Source: Bordetella genomosp. 7 (GTDB lineage: Bacteria; Pseudomonadota; Gammaproteobacteria; Burkholderiales; Burkholderiaceae_B). From it: 64,000 nucleotides of DNA. Made by a program: the position numbers and the translations under genes. Positions 1-8,507 of the stretch are shown piece by piece; within the stretch, counting starts at the first letter, position 1; each line of letters opens with the position of its first letter. The notes below the pieces were generated by a model. It worked only from the letters and a program-made list of their open reading frames with translations. It searched no databases and was not told the DNA's origin. The stretch lies in NCBI RefSeq assembly GCF_002261265.1, contig NZ_NEVK01000003.1, positions 124,001 through 188,000 on the forward strand. The letters are read 5' to 3'.

Positions 1-285
1 CAGCGCGGGCGTGGGCTTGCCGTCGGCGTCCAGGCCCACTTTGACGGGCATGAGCTTCTCGGCGTAGGCCTGGTCGGGCGCCTGGCCGCGCACCTGCGAC
101 AGCCGCACCGCCAGGCGGCGCGGCGTGGCGTAGGCGGCCACGTCGCAGCCATCGGCCAGCAGGCCATGCTTGTGCAGTGTGGCGCGCAGGCCTTCGGCAA
201 ATGCCTGGCCCAGTTTCTGCAGGGCCTTGGGCGGAAGCTCTTCGGTCAACAGTTCGACCAGCAGGGGGTTGAGGTTTGTTGTCAT
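1..285 (-). CDS. glyS: Glycine--tRNA ligase beta subunit, N-terminal part (cut by window edge)
   Basis: This is the first 95 codons of the beta subunit of the heterotetrameric (alpha2beta2) glycyl-tRNA synthetase, which charges tRNA-Gly in the cytoplasm. The frame reads MTTNLNPLLVELLTEELPP from the ATG at 283-285 and continues with the family-typical YATPRRLAVRL segment at about residues 52-62. The LLVELLTEELPPKAL opening is characteristic of GlyS. The gene runs off the left edge, so the rest of the protein is not visible. It lies 62 bp downstream of glyQ on the same strand, the usual glyQ-glyS order. Confidence 0.95.
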   Translation of the reverse strand, partial: MTTNLNPLLVELLTEELPPKALQKLGQAFAEGLRATLHKHGLLADGCDVAAYATPRRLAVRLSQVRGQAPDQAYAEKLMPVKVGLDADGKPTPAL

Positions 286-347
286 GTCAGTGTCCATGCT
301 GCGCGGCGGCGTTCGCGTCGCGGGTAGCGTCGGGAATGGATTTCAGT

Positions 348-1238
348 TCAACGGCCAGCCAGCATGGGAAAGCCCAGTCGTTCGCGGGAATCGTAATAAG
401 CCTGCGCCACGGCGCGCGACAAGTTACGGATGCGGCCGATGTACGCCGCGCGTTCGGTGACGCTGATGGCGCCGCGCGCATCCAGCAGGTTGAAGGTATG
501 CGCGGCTTTCAGGGTGGCCTCGTAGGCGGGCAGGGCCAGCGGCACTTCCATCAGGCGCCTGGCCTCGGCCTCGTAGTCGTTGAAGTGCGAGAACAGCATG
601 TCGGCGGACGCATGCTCGAAGTTATACGTGGACTGTTCGACTTCGTTCTGGTGGAACACGTCGCGATACAGCACCCGGTTGCCGTGCGCGCCTTCGGTCC
701 AGACCAGGTCGTACACGCTTTCGACGCCCTGCAGGTACATGGCCAGGCGTTCGAGGCCGTAGGTGATTTCGCCGGTGGTGGGCGTGCAGTCCAGGCCGCC
801 GACTTGCTGGAAGTACGTGAACTGGGTGACTTCCATGCCGTTGAGCCAGACTTCCCAGCCCAGGCCCCAGGCGCCCAGCGTGGGGTTTTCCCAGTCATCT
901 TCGACAAAGCGGATGTCGTGGCGGGCCGGGTCGATGCCCAGCGCCTTCAGCGAACCGATGTACAGGTCGAGGATTTCGGGGGGCGCGGGCTTGAGCACCA
1001 CCTGGTACTGGTAATAGTGTTGCAGGCGATTGGGGTTTTCGCCGTAGCGGCCGTCCTTGGGGCGGCGCGAGGGCTGCACGTAGGCCGCGCGCCAGGGCTC
1101 GGGGCCGATCGCGCGCAGGAACGTCGCGGTGTGAGAGGTGCCGGCGCCGACTTCCATGTCGTACGGCTGCAGCAGGGCGCAGCCCTGCTTGTCCCAGTAG
1201 TCCTGGAGCGTGAGGATGATTTGCTGAAAGGTGAGCAT
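348..1238 (-). CDS. glyQ: Glycine--tRNA ligase alpha subunit
   Basis: Alpha subunit of the bacterial-type glycyl-tRNA synthetase, 296 residues, the usual length. It holds the class II catalytic core that activates glycine with ATP. The protein begins [20 protein letters not shown] and contains [20 protein letters not shown] and the conserved [20 protein letters not shown] segment. The frame is open 45 nt further upstream, but MLTFQQ is the conserved N terminus, so the start at 1238 was chosen. It is probably co-transcribed with glyS downstream. The 267 bp between its start and the divergent RidA-like gene must hold both promoters; no clear motif was recognised there. Confidence 0.97.
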   Translation of the reverse strand: MLTFQQIILTLQDYWDKQGCALLQPYDMEVGAGTSHTATFLRAIGPEPWRAAYVQPSRRPKDGRYGENPNRLQHYYQYQVVLKPAPPEILDLYIGSLKALGIDPARHDIRFVEDDWENPTLGAWGLGWEVWLNGMEVTQFTYFQQVGGLDCTPTTGEITYGLERLAMYLQGVESVYDLVWTEGAHGNRVLYRDVFHQNEVEQSTYNFEHASADMLFSHFNDYEAEARRLMEVPLALPAYEATLKAAHTFNLLDARGAISVTERAAYIGRIRNLSRAVAQAYYDSRERLGFPMLAGR

Positions 1239-1505
1239 AGGATTCTTGGAATTCGGAGCACCGTGCGGAATCGGCCGCCGCACGGGCGTGCGGCAAGCCC
1301 GTGGCGCGGGAAACCGGCCATTTTAACTGGCCCGGGCCGGTGCGGGGTTGACGAAGGGCCTGCGGCTTGCGCGATGAGGATCGCGCCGCGGGCCGGCCGC
1401 CATAATCGCGCCATTCGCGCGCGGCCGCGGATTTTTCGTTGGCCAGGCGGCGGCGGGCCGGCTAGCATCGGAACTCGATCCATCAATGTGCAAGAGGTAC
1501 GACAC

Positions 1506-1976
1506 ATGTCTTCAGCAATCAGCGCACGGGTCCAGGCGCTGGGCCTGGCCCTGGAGCCGGCCGGCAGCCCGGCCGCCAATTACGTGTCCAGGGTGCAGGT
1601 GGGCGACCTGCTGTTCATTTCCGGCCAGGTGCCGCGCAAGGGCGACCAGGCTGTCTGGCTGGGCCGCGTGGGCGACACGCTGACCGAGGATGAGGGCCGC
1701 CAGGCGGCGCGGCAGGCCGCCCTGGGCGTGCTGGCGCATCTGGCCGACGCGGTGGGCGACGACCTGGCGCGGGTGCTGCGCGTGGTGCGGCTGGGCGTAT
1801 TCGTGGCGTGTACGCCGGAATTCAACCGGCAGAGCGCGGTGGCCGACGGCGCGTCCGACCTGATGGTCGAGGTGCTGGGCGAGGCCGGCCGCCATGCGCG
1901 CACCGCCGTGGGAGTCGCTTCGCTGCCGCGCGGCGTCGCGGTCGAGGTCGAAGCCATCATCCAGATCGAGTCCTAG
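1506..1976 (+). CDS. RidA/YjgF/UK114 family protein
   Basis: A 156-residue protein of the RidA (YjgF/YER057c/UK114) superfamily. RidA proper hydrolyses reactive enamine/imine intermediates released by PLP enzymes; many paralogues have other or unknown roles. The sequence shows the family's GDLLFISGQVPRKG motif near residues 34-47 and the C-terminal RTAVGVASLPRGVAVEVEA pattern of the trimer core. It resembles the longer LPS-type branch rather than the 128-residue RidA. An AAGAGG stretch precedes the ATG at 1506; the open frame extends upstream but without family similarity. The stop is one base from the start of the PLP aminotransferase gene, so the two are probably translated together, which suits a clean-up role for that enzyme. 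Confidence 0.85.
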   Translation: MSSAISARVQALGLALEPAGSPAANYVSRVQVGDLLFISGQVPRKGDQAVWLGRVGDTLTEDEGRQAARQAALGVLAHLADAVGDDLARVLRVVRLGVFVACTPEFNRQSAVADGASDLMVEVLGEAGRHARTAVGVASLPRGVAVEVEAIIQIES

Positions 1977-1977
1977 C

Positions 1978-3186
1978 ATGGGCGCGCGCCAGGCCGGCGT
2001 GTCCGACGCCGATGTCGAACGCCTGCGGCAAGCCACCCCGGGCGTGTCGAGCGTGGTGCATTTCAATCATGCGGGCGCCTCGTTGCCATCGGCGGCCACG
2101 GTGGACGCCATGGTCGAGCATTTGCGGCGCGAAGCCATACGGGGGCCCATGGAGGCGGCACAGGCCGTGCGAGACACGCTGGATGCGGCGCGCACCCGCG
2201 CGGCCCGGCTGGTTGGCGCTGGGCCGGACGAAATCGCCTTCGCCTCGGGCTGCTCGGACGCCTGGGGCCGCGCTTTCGCGGCCTTGGGCCCCTGGGCCCC
2301 GGGCGACCGCATCCTGACGGGGCGCCATGAATGGGGCGGCAACCTGGCCACGATGCAGCAGGTGGCGGGGCGCGCCGGCGCCCGCATAGAACCCATTCCT
2401 TGCGATGCCGATGGGCGCGCATCGCCCGAAGCATTGCTGGCCATGCTGGACGAACGGGTGAAACTGATTTCGCTGACCTGGATGCCCGCCAATGGCGGGT
2501 TGGTCAACCCGGCGGCCGAGATCGGCGCCATAGCGCGCCGCCACGGCATTCCCTATATCGTGGACGCGGCGCAGGCGCTGGGGCAGTGGCCGGTGGATGT
2601 TCGCGCCCTGGGCTGCGATGTGCTGGTGGCGCCGGTCCGCAAGCATCTGCGCGGGCCGCGCGGACTGGCACTGGCGTACGTGCGCGCCGAGACCGTCGCG
2701 CGCCTGACGCCGGCGTTCGTCGACACCCTGTCGGCGCCCGTGGGGCAGGATGGCGTGGCCGTGCCGCATGCCGGCGCCCGGCTCCTGGAAAGCAGCGAAA
2801 AGCCGGTGGCCCTGGTGTGCGGGCTGGCCAATGCGCTGCAAGAGGCGCTGGATGTGGGCGTGGACGCCATCCGCGCGCGCGTGGATGCCCATGCCGGCCT
2901 GTTGCGCGAGCGGCTCCGGGGCATTCGCGGGGTAACGGTGCATGACCTGGGGCCGGTGTGCTCGGGGCTGGTGTCGTTCAACATCGACGGCTGGATGGCG
3001 GCAGACGTAAGCCAGGCGTTGGCCTTGCAAGGTATCAACACGACTGCCAATGGCGTGCCGTACACACCGCTGGATATGCGGGCGCGCGGCCTGCACAGCG
3101 TGGCGCGCGCCTCGGTCAGCTACCTGACCACGCCAGCGGAAATCGACCGCCTGGCGGCCGCCGTGGGCGGGCTGGCGCGACGCTGA
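1978..3186 (+). CDS. Class V aminotransferase / cysteine desulfurase-like PLP enzyme
   Basis: A 402-residue fold-type I PLP enzyme of the aminotransferase class V family (isopenicillin-N epimerase / cysteine desulfurase-like). FNHAGASLPSAATVDAM near the N terminus is the typical opening. PYIVDAAQALGQWPVDV carries the PLP-binding Asp, and the Schiff-base lysine is probably Lys222 in APVRKHLRGPRG, an unusual surrounding compared with the common SxHK. The C-terminal SVSYLTTPAEIDRLAAAV matches the family. The substrate cannot be told from sequence. It starts one base after the RidA-like stop, so translational coupling is likely. Confidence 0.85.
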   Translation: MGARQAGVSDADVERLRQATPGVSSVVHFNHAGASLPSAATVDAMVEHLRREAIRGPMEAAQAVRDTLDAARTRAARLVGAGPDEIAFASGCSDAWGRAFAALGPWAPGDRILTGRHEWGGNLATMQQVAGRAGARIEPIPCDADGRASPEALLAMLDERVKLISLTWMPANGGLVNPAAEIGAIARRHGIPYIVDAAQALGQWPVDVRALGCDVLVAPVRKHLRGPRGLALAYVRAETVARLTPAFVDTLSAPVGQDGVAVPHAGARLLESSEKPVALVCGLANALQEALDVGVDAIRARVDAHAGLLRERLRGIRGVTVHDLGPVCSGLVSFNIDGWMAADVSQALALQGINTTANGVPYTPLDMRARGLHSVARASVSYLTTPAEIDRLAAAVGGLARR

Positions 3187-3297
3187 AGCAGGGCGCGCGC
3201 GGGGCGCCTGCCGCCACCCGTCGCGGATGGTCGTATGATTAGGCATCCCCCACTCTTATACATAACCGCGGGTACCCATGCCCGCCAGGAGCCCTGC

Positions 3298-4065
3298 ATG
3301 TCCGAGCTGATCAAGGTGGAAGTGGTCGACGGTATCCAGATCATTACCATCAACCGTCCCGAAGCCAAGAACGCCATCAACCTGGAAACGGCGCAAGCCA
3401 TGGCGGCCGCGCTCGATCAACTGGACAGCCGCGACGACATCCGCATCGGCATCCTGACCGGTGCGGGCGGCACGTTTTCGTCGGGCATGGATCTGAAGGC
3501 GTTTGCGCAGAGCCGCCAGCGTCCGCTGGTTGAAGGCCGTGGCTTTGCGGGCCTGAACGAGCGTCCGCCGCGCAAGCCGCTGATCGCGGCGGTAGAAGGC
3601 TACGCGCTGGCGGGCGGCTGCGAAATGGCGCTGGCCGCAGACCTGATCGTCGCGGCCAATAACGCCAAATTCGGCCTGCCCGAAGTCAAGCGCGGCCTGG
3701 TGGCCGGGTCCGGCGGCATGCTGCGCCTGCCGCGCCGTCTGCCGTACCACATCGCCATGGAAATCATCCTGACGGGCGATATGTTCAGTGCCGAACGCGC
3801 CCATGGGTATGGCCTGGTAAACCGCCTGACCGAACCCGGCAAGGCGCTGGAAGGCGCGCTGGAGCTGGCCCGGGTCATCGTCGAAAACGGCCCCCTGGCC
3901 GTGCAGACCGCCAAGAGCATCGTGTCGCAAGCCACCGACTGGGAGCAGGACGGCATGTTCGACCGCCAGCGTCCGCTGATCGCGCACATTTTCGAGTCTG
4001 CCGACGCCAAGGAAGGCGCCACGGCCTTTGCCGAAAAACGCAAGCCCGTGTGGCAGGGCAAATAA
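3298..4065 (+). CDS. Enoyl-CoA hydratase/isomerase family protein (crotonase)
   Basis: A 255-residue crotonase-fold protein. Members hydrate or isomerise 2-enoyl-CoA thioesters, among other reactions. It starts MSELIKVEVVDGIQIITINR after an AGGAG site; the N-terminal INRPEAKNAI, the oxyanion-hole segments FSSGMDLKAF and EGYALAGGCEMALAAD, and PEVKRGLVAGSGG are all present. The second segment keeps the Gly-Gly pair and the Glu expected in hydratases. The frame opens 63 nt earlier but without a ribosome site. The precise substrate is unknown; similar proteins are often annotated as crotonobetainyl-CoA or general enoyl-CoA hydratases. Confidence 0.9.
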   Translation: MSELIKVEVVDGIQIITINRPEAKNAINLETAQAMAAALDQLDSRDDIRIGILTGAGGTFSSGMDLKAFAQSRQRPLVEGRGFAGLNERPPRKPLIAAVEGYALAGGCEMALAADLIVAANNAKFGLPEVKRGLVAGSGGMLRLPRRLPYHIAMEIILTGDMFSAERAHGYGLVNRLTEPGKALEGALELARVIVENGPLAVQTAKSIVSQATDWEQDGMFDRQRPLIAHIFESADAKEGATAFAEKRKPVWQGK

Positions 4066-4177
4066 CCGCTACGCGCAGCGGCCATAAAATAAGACGTTTG
4101 TCGCGGGCGGCCTGGCCGCCCGCCGGCCTTGCGCCGCTGCGCCTTTCCTTTACTTTTTTGATCCCGCCCTTATCGTC

Positions 4178-5701
4178 ATGTCCGTCCTCATTAAAGAAGA
4201 AGACTTCATCCAGTCTATTGCCGATGGCATCCAGTTCATCAGCTACTACCATCCCGTCGATTACATCCGTCATCTGGCGCGCGCCTACGAGCGCGAAGAA
4301 AGCCCGGCGGCGCGCGACGCGATGGCGCAGATCCTGACCAACTCGCGCATGTGCGCCGAAGGCAAGCGCCCGCTGTGCCAGGACACGGGCATCGTGAACG
4401 TGTTCCTGAAAGTGGGCATGGACGTGCGCTTCGATACGCGCCGCACCTTGCAGGAACTCTGCGACGAGGGCGTGCGGCGCGGCTACACCAATTCCGACAA
4501 CCCGTTGCGCGCTTCAGTGCTCGACGACCCCATCTTTGCGCGCAAGAACACGCGCGACAACACGCCCTGTATCCTGCACGTCGAGCTCGTGCCGGGCGAC
4601 AAGGTCGACGTGCAGATCGCTTCCAAGGGCGGCGGCTCGGAGAACAAATCGAAGTTCGCCATGCTCAACCCCAGCGACTCGCTGGTCGACTGGGTGCTGA
4701 AAACCGTGCCCACCATGGGCGCCGGCTGGTGCCCGCCGGGCATGCTGGGCATCGGCGTGGGCGGCACGGCTGAAAAGGCCATGCTGATGGCCAAGCAGTC
4801 GCTGATGGAAGACATCGACATGTACGAGCTGCTGGCCCGCGGCCCGCAGAACAAGCTCGAAGAATTGCGCATCGAACTCTACGAGAAGGTGAATGCGCTG
4901 GGCATAGGCGCCCAGGGCCTGGGCGGCCTTACTACTGTGCTCGACGTCAAGATCAATACATTCCCCACGCATGCGGCGTCCAAGCCGGTGGCCATGATCC
5001 CGAACTGCGCGGCCACGCGCCACGCGCACTTCGTGCTCGACGGTTCGGGCGTCGCGCGGCTGGATCCGCCGTCGCTGTCGGAATGGCCCGAAGTGCACTG
5101 GGCGCCCGACTACAACAAGTCCAGGCAGGTAAACCTGGACACCCTGACGCCTGCCGAGGTTGCCAGCTGGAAGCCGGGCCAGACGCTGCTGCTGTCGGGC
5201 AAGATGCTGACCGGCCGCGACGCCGCCCACAAGCGCATCCAGGACATGTTGGCCAAGGGCGAGCCCCTGCCGGTGGACTTCACGAACCGCGTCATCTATT
5301 ACGTGGGGCCGGTGGATCCGGTGCGCGACGAGGTGGTGGGCCCCGCCGGCCCGACCACGGCAACGCGCATGGACAAGTTCACCGACATGATGCTGGCCCA
5401 GACGGGCCTGATCGCCATGATCGGCAAGTCCGAGCGCGGGCCGGTGGCCATCGAGGCGATCCGCAAGCACAAGTCGGCCTACCTGATGGCAGTGGGCGGC
5501 GCGGCTTACCTGGTGTCCAAGGCCATCCGCGAAGCGCGCGTGCTGGCCTTCGAAGACCTGGGCATGGAAGCCATCTATGAGTTCGACGTGAAAGACATGC
5601 CGGTGACGGTGGCCGTCGATTCGGAAGGCACGTCGGTGCATACGACCGGGCCGCAGGAATGGCAGGCACGAATCGGCAAGATCCCGGTTGCCGTGGCCTG
5701 A
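4178..5701 (+). CDS. fumA: Fumarate hydratase class I (iron-sulfur)
   Basis: Class I fumarase, 507 residues, the single-chain [4Fe-4S] type that interconverts fumarate and malate in the TCA cycle. Three cysteines in the right settings are candidates for cluster ligands: Cys67 in RPLCQDTG, Cys185 in GWCPPGMLGIGVGG and Cys277 in MIPNCAATRH. The C-terminal beta domain has GKMLTGRDAAHKR and FTDMMLAQTGLIAMIGKSER. A class II, iron-free fumarase (fumC) is also in this window, so the cell can swap enzymes under iron limitation or oxidative stress. A strong hairpin plus T-run follows the stop. The gene could equally be named fumB; class I membership is certain. Confidence 0.95.
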   Translation: MSVLIKEEDFIQSIADGIQFISYYHPVDYIRHLARAYEREESPAARDAMAQILTNSRMCAEGKRPLCQDTGIVNVFLKVGMDVRFDTRRTLQELCDEGVRRGYTNSDNPLRASVLDDPIFARKNTRDNTPCILHVELVPGDKVDVQIASKGGGSENKSKFAMLNPSDSLVDWVLKTVPTMGAGWCPPGMLGIGVGGTAEKAMLMAKQSLMEDIDMYELLARGPQNKLEELRIELYEKVNALGIGAQGLGGLTTVLDVKINTFPTHAASKPVAMIPNCAATRHAHFVLDGSGVARLDPPSLSEWPEVHWAPDYNKSRQVNLDTLTPAEVASWKPGQTLLLSGKMLTGRDAAHKRIQDMLAKGEPLPVDFTNRVIYYVGPVDPVRDEVVGPAGPTTATRMDKFTDMMLAQTGLIAMIGKSERGPVAIEAIRKHKSAYLMAVGGAAYLVSKAIREARVLAFEDLGMEAIYEFDVKDMPVTVAVDSEGTSVHTTGPQEWQARIGKIPVAVA

Positions 5702-5721
5702 TGGCTTGATGGCGGGATTGG

Positions 5722-5751
5722 CGGGCGCCCTTGATGGGCGCCCGTTTTTTT
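5722..5751 (+). terminator. Rho-independent terminator after class I fumarase
   Basis: Nine-base-pair stem CGGGCGCCC / GGGCGCCCG with a TTGAT loop, followed directly by seven T. It lies 20 bp after the fumarase stop and ends the forward run that starts at the RidA-like gene. Confidence 0.9.
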
Positions 5752-5920
5752 GTTTGGTGCGAACGAGCCCGATCTGGCGAAATCGCGCACAATGGGGCGC
5801 CATGCCGCATCGGCTTGGCCGCGAGCGGCCATATGCCCTACCATGCCATATGGGTTTTCGGCCGGCGCATCGGCGCGTCCAGGCCGGATGCCTTGTGCCC
5901 TTCTTGATGGGGATGATCAC

Positions 5921-6373
5921 ATGGCAGACAAAACGTCTTCGCGCGCATCCGGGGCGGCGAAACCCGGCAAGCCGCCCAAGCTGTTGTCCGGCGGCAACCC
6001 GCAGATTCCCAAAGGCTACGGGGATGAGCCGGTCCAAGCCTATATCGCCGCGATGCCGGGCTGGAAGAGCGCGGTGGGCCGTCGCCTGGACGAGCTTATC
6101 GTGCGCGCGGCGCCCAAGGTCAGCAAGGCAGTGAAGTGGAATTCGCCTTTGTATGGCATGGAAGGGCAGGGATGGTTCCTGAGCATCCATTGCTTCAACA
6201 AGTACATCAAGGTGGCGTTCTTTCGCGGCGCGTCGCTGGATCCGGCGCCGCCCGTCGAATCGCGCATGGCCGAGACGCGCTATTTCCACATACACGAGGG
6301 TGAGGCGCTGGATGAAAAGCAGTTCATGAACTGGGTGCGTCAGGCCAGCAAGCTTCCGGGCGAGAAGATGTAG
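5921..6373 (+). CDS. DUF1801 (YdhG-like) protein
   Basis: A 150-residue cytoplasmic protein of the DUF1801 family, function unknown. The conserved pattern is present: PKVSKAVKWNSPLYGMEGQG, then CFNKYIKVAFFRGASLDP. The N-terminal 30 residues are Lys/Pro/Gly rich and probably disordered. The ATG at 5921 gives the best match to the family start; the open frame runs further upstream without similarity. The last codons (Glu-Lys-Met-stop) are part of a 63-bp tandem duplication that also carries the repeat hairpin downstream. Confidence 0.75.
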   Translation: MADKTSSRASGAAKPGKPPKLLSGGNPQIPKGYGDEPVQAYIAAMPGWKSAVGRRLDELIVRAAPKVSKAVKWNSPLYGMEGQGWFLSIHCFNKYIKVAFFRGASLDPAPPVESRMAETRYFHIHEGEALDEKQFMNWVRQASKLPGEKM

Positions 6374-6577
6374 TGCTGACGTTTTGGTGTCAGACACCAT
6401 GCGGGTGTCAGACACCTGGAACACCAGAAGATGTAGTGCTGACGTTTTGGTGTCAGACACCCTGCGGGTGTCAGACACCTGGAGCACCTGGAAATGGCCG
6501 AACGCCGTGTTCGGTGTCAGACTCCCGCAGGGTGTCTGACACCATCCCGTGCGTGATCCCTCAGGGTGCCTGACACC
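6363..6577. repeat. Repeat cluster with 63-bp tandem duplication and 13-bp REP-like hairpins
   Basis: Copies of GGTGTCAGACACC or close variants lie at 6386-6398, 6404-6416, 6449-6461, 6467-6479, 6513-6525, 6531-6543 and 6565-6577. Each 13-mer is near-palindromic around one central base, and neighbours 5 nt apart can pair into 31-nt hairpins. The block from 6363 (last codons of the DUF1801 gene, including its stop) to about 6425 is repeated 63 bp further on with two changes. The cluster fills the space between two convergent genes and may serve as a two-way terminator or REP-like element. Confidence 0.85.
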
Positions 6578-6603
6578 ATGCCCTGCGTGACGGCCGCGCG
6601 GCG

Positions 6604-7965
6604 CTAGGCGGCCCGCGCTATGGCGGCAAGAAGGTCTTCGGGGTGCACCATCAAATCGCGGGCCTGCCGCAGCAATGGATACTGGTGCAATACGCAGCGC
6701 CATGCCGGCGTGTGCAGCAACAGGCGCCAGACCGGTTCCAGGGCGCTGGCCTCGACTGGCTGGCCCTGGGCCAGGCGGCCTGCGTAGTCCAGGCTGGCGG
6801 GCGCGGACAATAATTGCATGCGGCTGGCCGCGCTCAGCAGGCGCGCGCCGGCGTCGGCGGGGGCGTTGCAGCAATACAGCACGGTTGCGGCCAGAGTCTC
6901 GATGCCGGTGGGTAATGCGGCAAGCGAGCTGCCGCGCAAAGCCATCGTTCCTTGGCGGGTGGCGAAGGTATAGGTCGTGTCGGGGCGGGCTTCGGCCATC
7001 AGGCGCAGGCCGCGCAACAGCCGCGGCAGGTCCGTGGCCGCGGCGTCTGCCGACGCCTTGGCCTCCACCAGCACACATATGTCCCACGCCGAATCGGCGT
7101 GCGGCGCGCCGCGCAGCAACACCGCGTCCCATTCGCTCTTGGCGCGGCGGGCGCTGGCAGGCATCGAGGCGGGCACGCGCATCGAGGTCACGACGCGGTA
7201 TGCGTTCTCATCGCGATTCAACAGATCGGCCAGCGCTTGCAGTGCGCGGGCGGCCAACGCTTCGACCTCGTCGCCACGTTGGCGCGAGGCCGCGCCCTGG
7301 GCCGCGGCCGCGGCGCTGCCTTGGGCGGGCCCGTTCTGGTCCCAAAGCTGCCGGTATCGCTGTACCTGGGGGGCGGCTTGCAGAGACTCCATGCGGCACA
7401 GCCGCGCCAGCGCAGGGTCGTCCAGCAGGCGGCCGAGCGCTTGCGAGATATGCGGATGCATCGAACTGGCGGGCATGGCGCGTACGGCGCGAGCCATGTC
7501 GGCCAACTGCGTCCATGTTGGCGCGGCGTGCAGGGCGGCCAGCGCGTCGCGCAAGGGCGTGTGCGCCATGCGCGCCAGGCGCGCCGGGTGTGCCACCGCA
7601 TCTGCCGCGATGCGTATCGCTCGCCGGTCGCGCCGCGCCCGCGCCTGCAGCGACGCGTACTCCCGTACGGGTGCGGCGATGTGGCGCAGCACCAGGGCCT
7701 GGTATGCGGCGTCGCCCGGCGCATCGCCCATGGCTTCATCTATCAGCCTGGCCAGCGCGGCAACGAAGCCGCGCTGCAGATCGTCGTCGGGCGGCGCACC
7801 CGCTTCAACGGCAAGACGGGCGTTTTCGATGATGGCGGCCAACGCCGTCGAAGGCGGGGCATGCTGCCGCGCCGCCGGCGGCTGCATAGCGTGCGGCAGG
7901 CGGAAGCGCCGCTTCACGCTGCGCAGCACGCCTTCCAGGCGCGCGGAGGTCGTTGGTGGGCACAT
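6604..7965 (-). CDS. Hypothetical protein with possible PD-(D/E)xK nuclease-like core
   Basis: A 453-residue protein not recognised as a named family. The first 200 residues are Ala/Arg-rich and helical. From about residue 228 the pattern RQRGDEVEALAARAL, then SEWDAVLL with Asp280, then DICVLVEAKAS with Glu301 and Lys303, resembles the D...ExK active site of PD-(D/E)xK nucleases, with the upstream helix carrying Glu232. This is a motif reading, not a confirmed assignment. The protein has no signal peptide or membrane segment. It is convergent with the DUF1801 gene, and its own start is 1-2 operon-lengths away from the MaoC gene that ends at 8020; no partner gene is evident. Confidence 0.6.
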   Translation of the reverse strand: MCPPTTSARLEGVLRSVKRRFRLPHAMQPPAARQHAPPSTALAAIIENARLAVEAGAPPDDDLQRGFVAALARLIDEAMGDAPGDAAYQALVLRHIAAPVREYASLQARARRDRRAIRIAADAVAHPARLARMAHTPLRDALAALHAAPTWTQLADMARAVRAMPASSMHPHISQALGRLLDDPALARLCRMESLQAAPQVQRYRQLWDQNGPAQGSAAAAAQGAASRQRGDEVEALAARALQALADLLNRDENAYRVVTSMRVPASMPASARRAKSEWDAVLLRGAPHADSAWDICVLVEAKASADAAATDLPRLLRGLRLMAEARPDTTYTFATRQGTMALRGSSLAALPTGIETLAATVLYCCNAPADAGARLLSAASRMQLLSAPASLDYAGRLAQGQPVEASALEPVWRLLLHTPAWRCVLHQYPLLRQARDLMVHPEDLLAAIARAA

Positions 7966-8019
7966 AGCGGCTAAGCATACGCCACGCGCCGGCCGCCGTG
8001 GCGGGCCCGTGCCGCTTCG

Positions 8020-8484
8020 CTATCCGCCCAGCCCCTGGCGTTTCAGCACCAGGACCTCGCTGCTGCCGTCCTGCGCGGTTTCGCCGCGCTGGTTGATCAG
8101 TCGCAGGCGGCGGTCGATGGCGCCGACGCGGGCGCTGGCGCCGGGGTTGACGGCCAGGATGTCCAGCACCAGGTGCAGCGTATCGCCCACCAGAATGGGT
8201 TTCAGGAATTTCCATTCACGCAGCGACAGCATGGCCACGACCGATCGGTGGAAGATGCCCAGCTCGTGCATCATGCCCGTGGCGATGGCGATGCCCAGGG
8301 CGCCGTGCACCAGCCGCTGGCCCGCCTTGGTGCCGGCGGCGTACACGGCGTCGGCGTGGATGGGGTTCCAGTCGCCCGAAATCATCGAGAACATCGTCAG
8401 GTCGGCCTCGGTGATGGTGCGGCCCCCGCTCTGGAAGCTCTGGCCGGGCTGAAAGTCTTCGTAGTACAGCGAATGGTCTGTCAT
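8020..8484 (-). CDS. MaoC-like hotdog dehydratase
   Basis: A 154-residue single-hotdog protein of the MaoC family, expected to hydrate enoyl-CoA (R-specific) or a related thioester. The hydratase-2 pattern is seen as SGDWNPIHADAVYAAGTKAG followed by LVHGALGIAIATGMM, which keeps the catalytic Asp/Asn and His positions. It is the last gene of the long reverse-strand run that encodes the LIV-type importer and follows the acyl-CoA ligase by 23 bp, so it probably acts on the CoA ester made by that ligase. Confidence 0.88.
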   Translation of the reverse strand: MTDHSLYYEDFQPGQSFQSGGRTITEADLTMFSMISGDWNPIHADAVYAAGTKAGQRLVHGALGIAIATGMMHELGIFHRSVVAMLSLREWKFLKPILVGDTLHLVLDILAVNPGASARVGAIDRRLRLINQRGETAQDGSSEVLVLKRQGLGG

Positions 8485-8507
8485 GGCGTAGCGGTTCAGG
8501 CCGGGCG

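Noticed and set aside
276-1505. Long N-terminal extension of the RidA-like protein
   Set aside because: The extension is antisense to glyQ and has no similarity; RidA similarity starts at 1506 after a ribosome site.
6373-6573. Small protein with repeated Cys-Gln-Thr-Pro units
   Set aside because: The peptide is only the translation of the GGTGTCAGACACC repeats in one frame; similar Ser-Asp-Thr or Arg-His-Arg peptides arise in other frames of every cluster.
4514-7132. 872-codon open frame on the reverse strand
   Set aside because: Antisense to the fumarase and DUF1801 genes and across a terminator and a repeat cluster; no family similarity.
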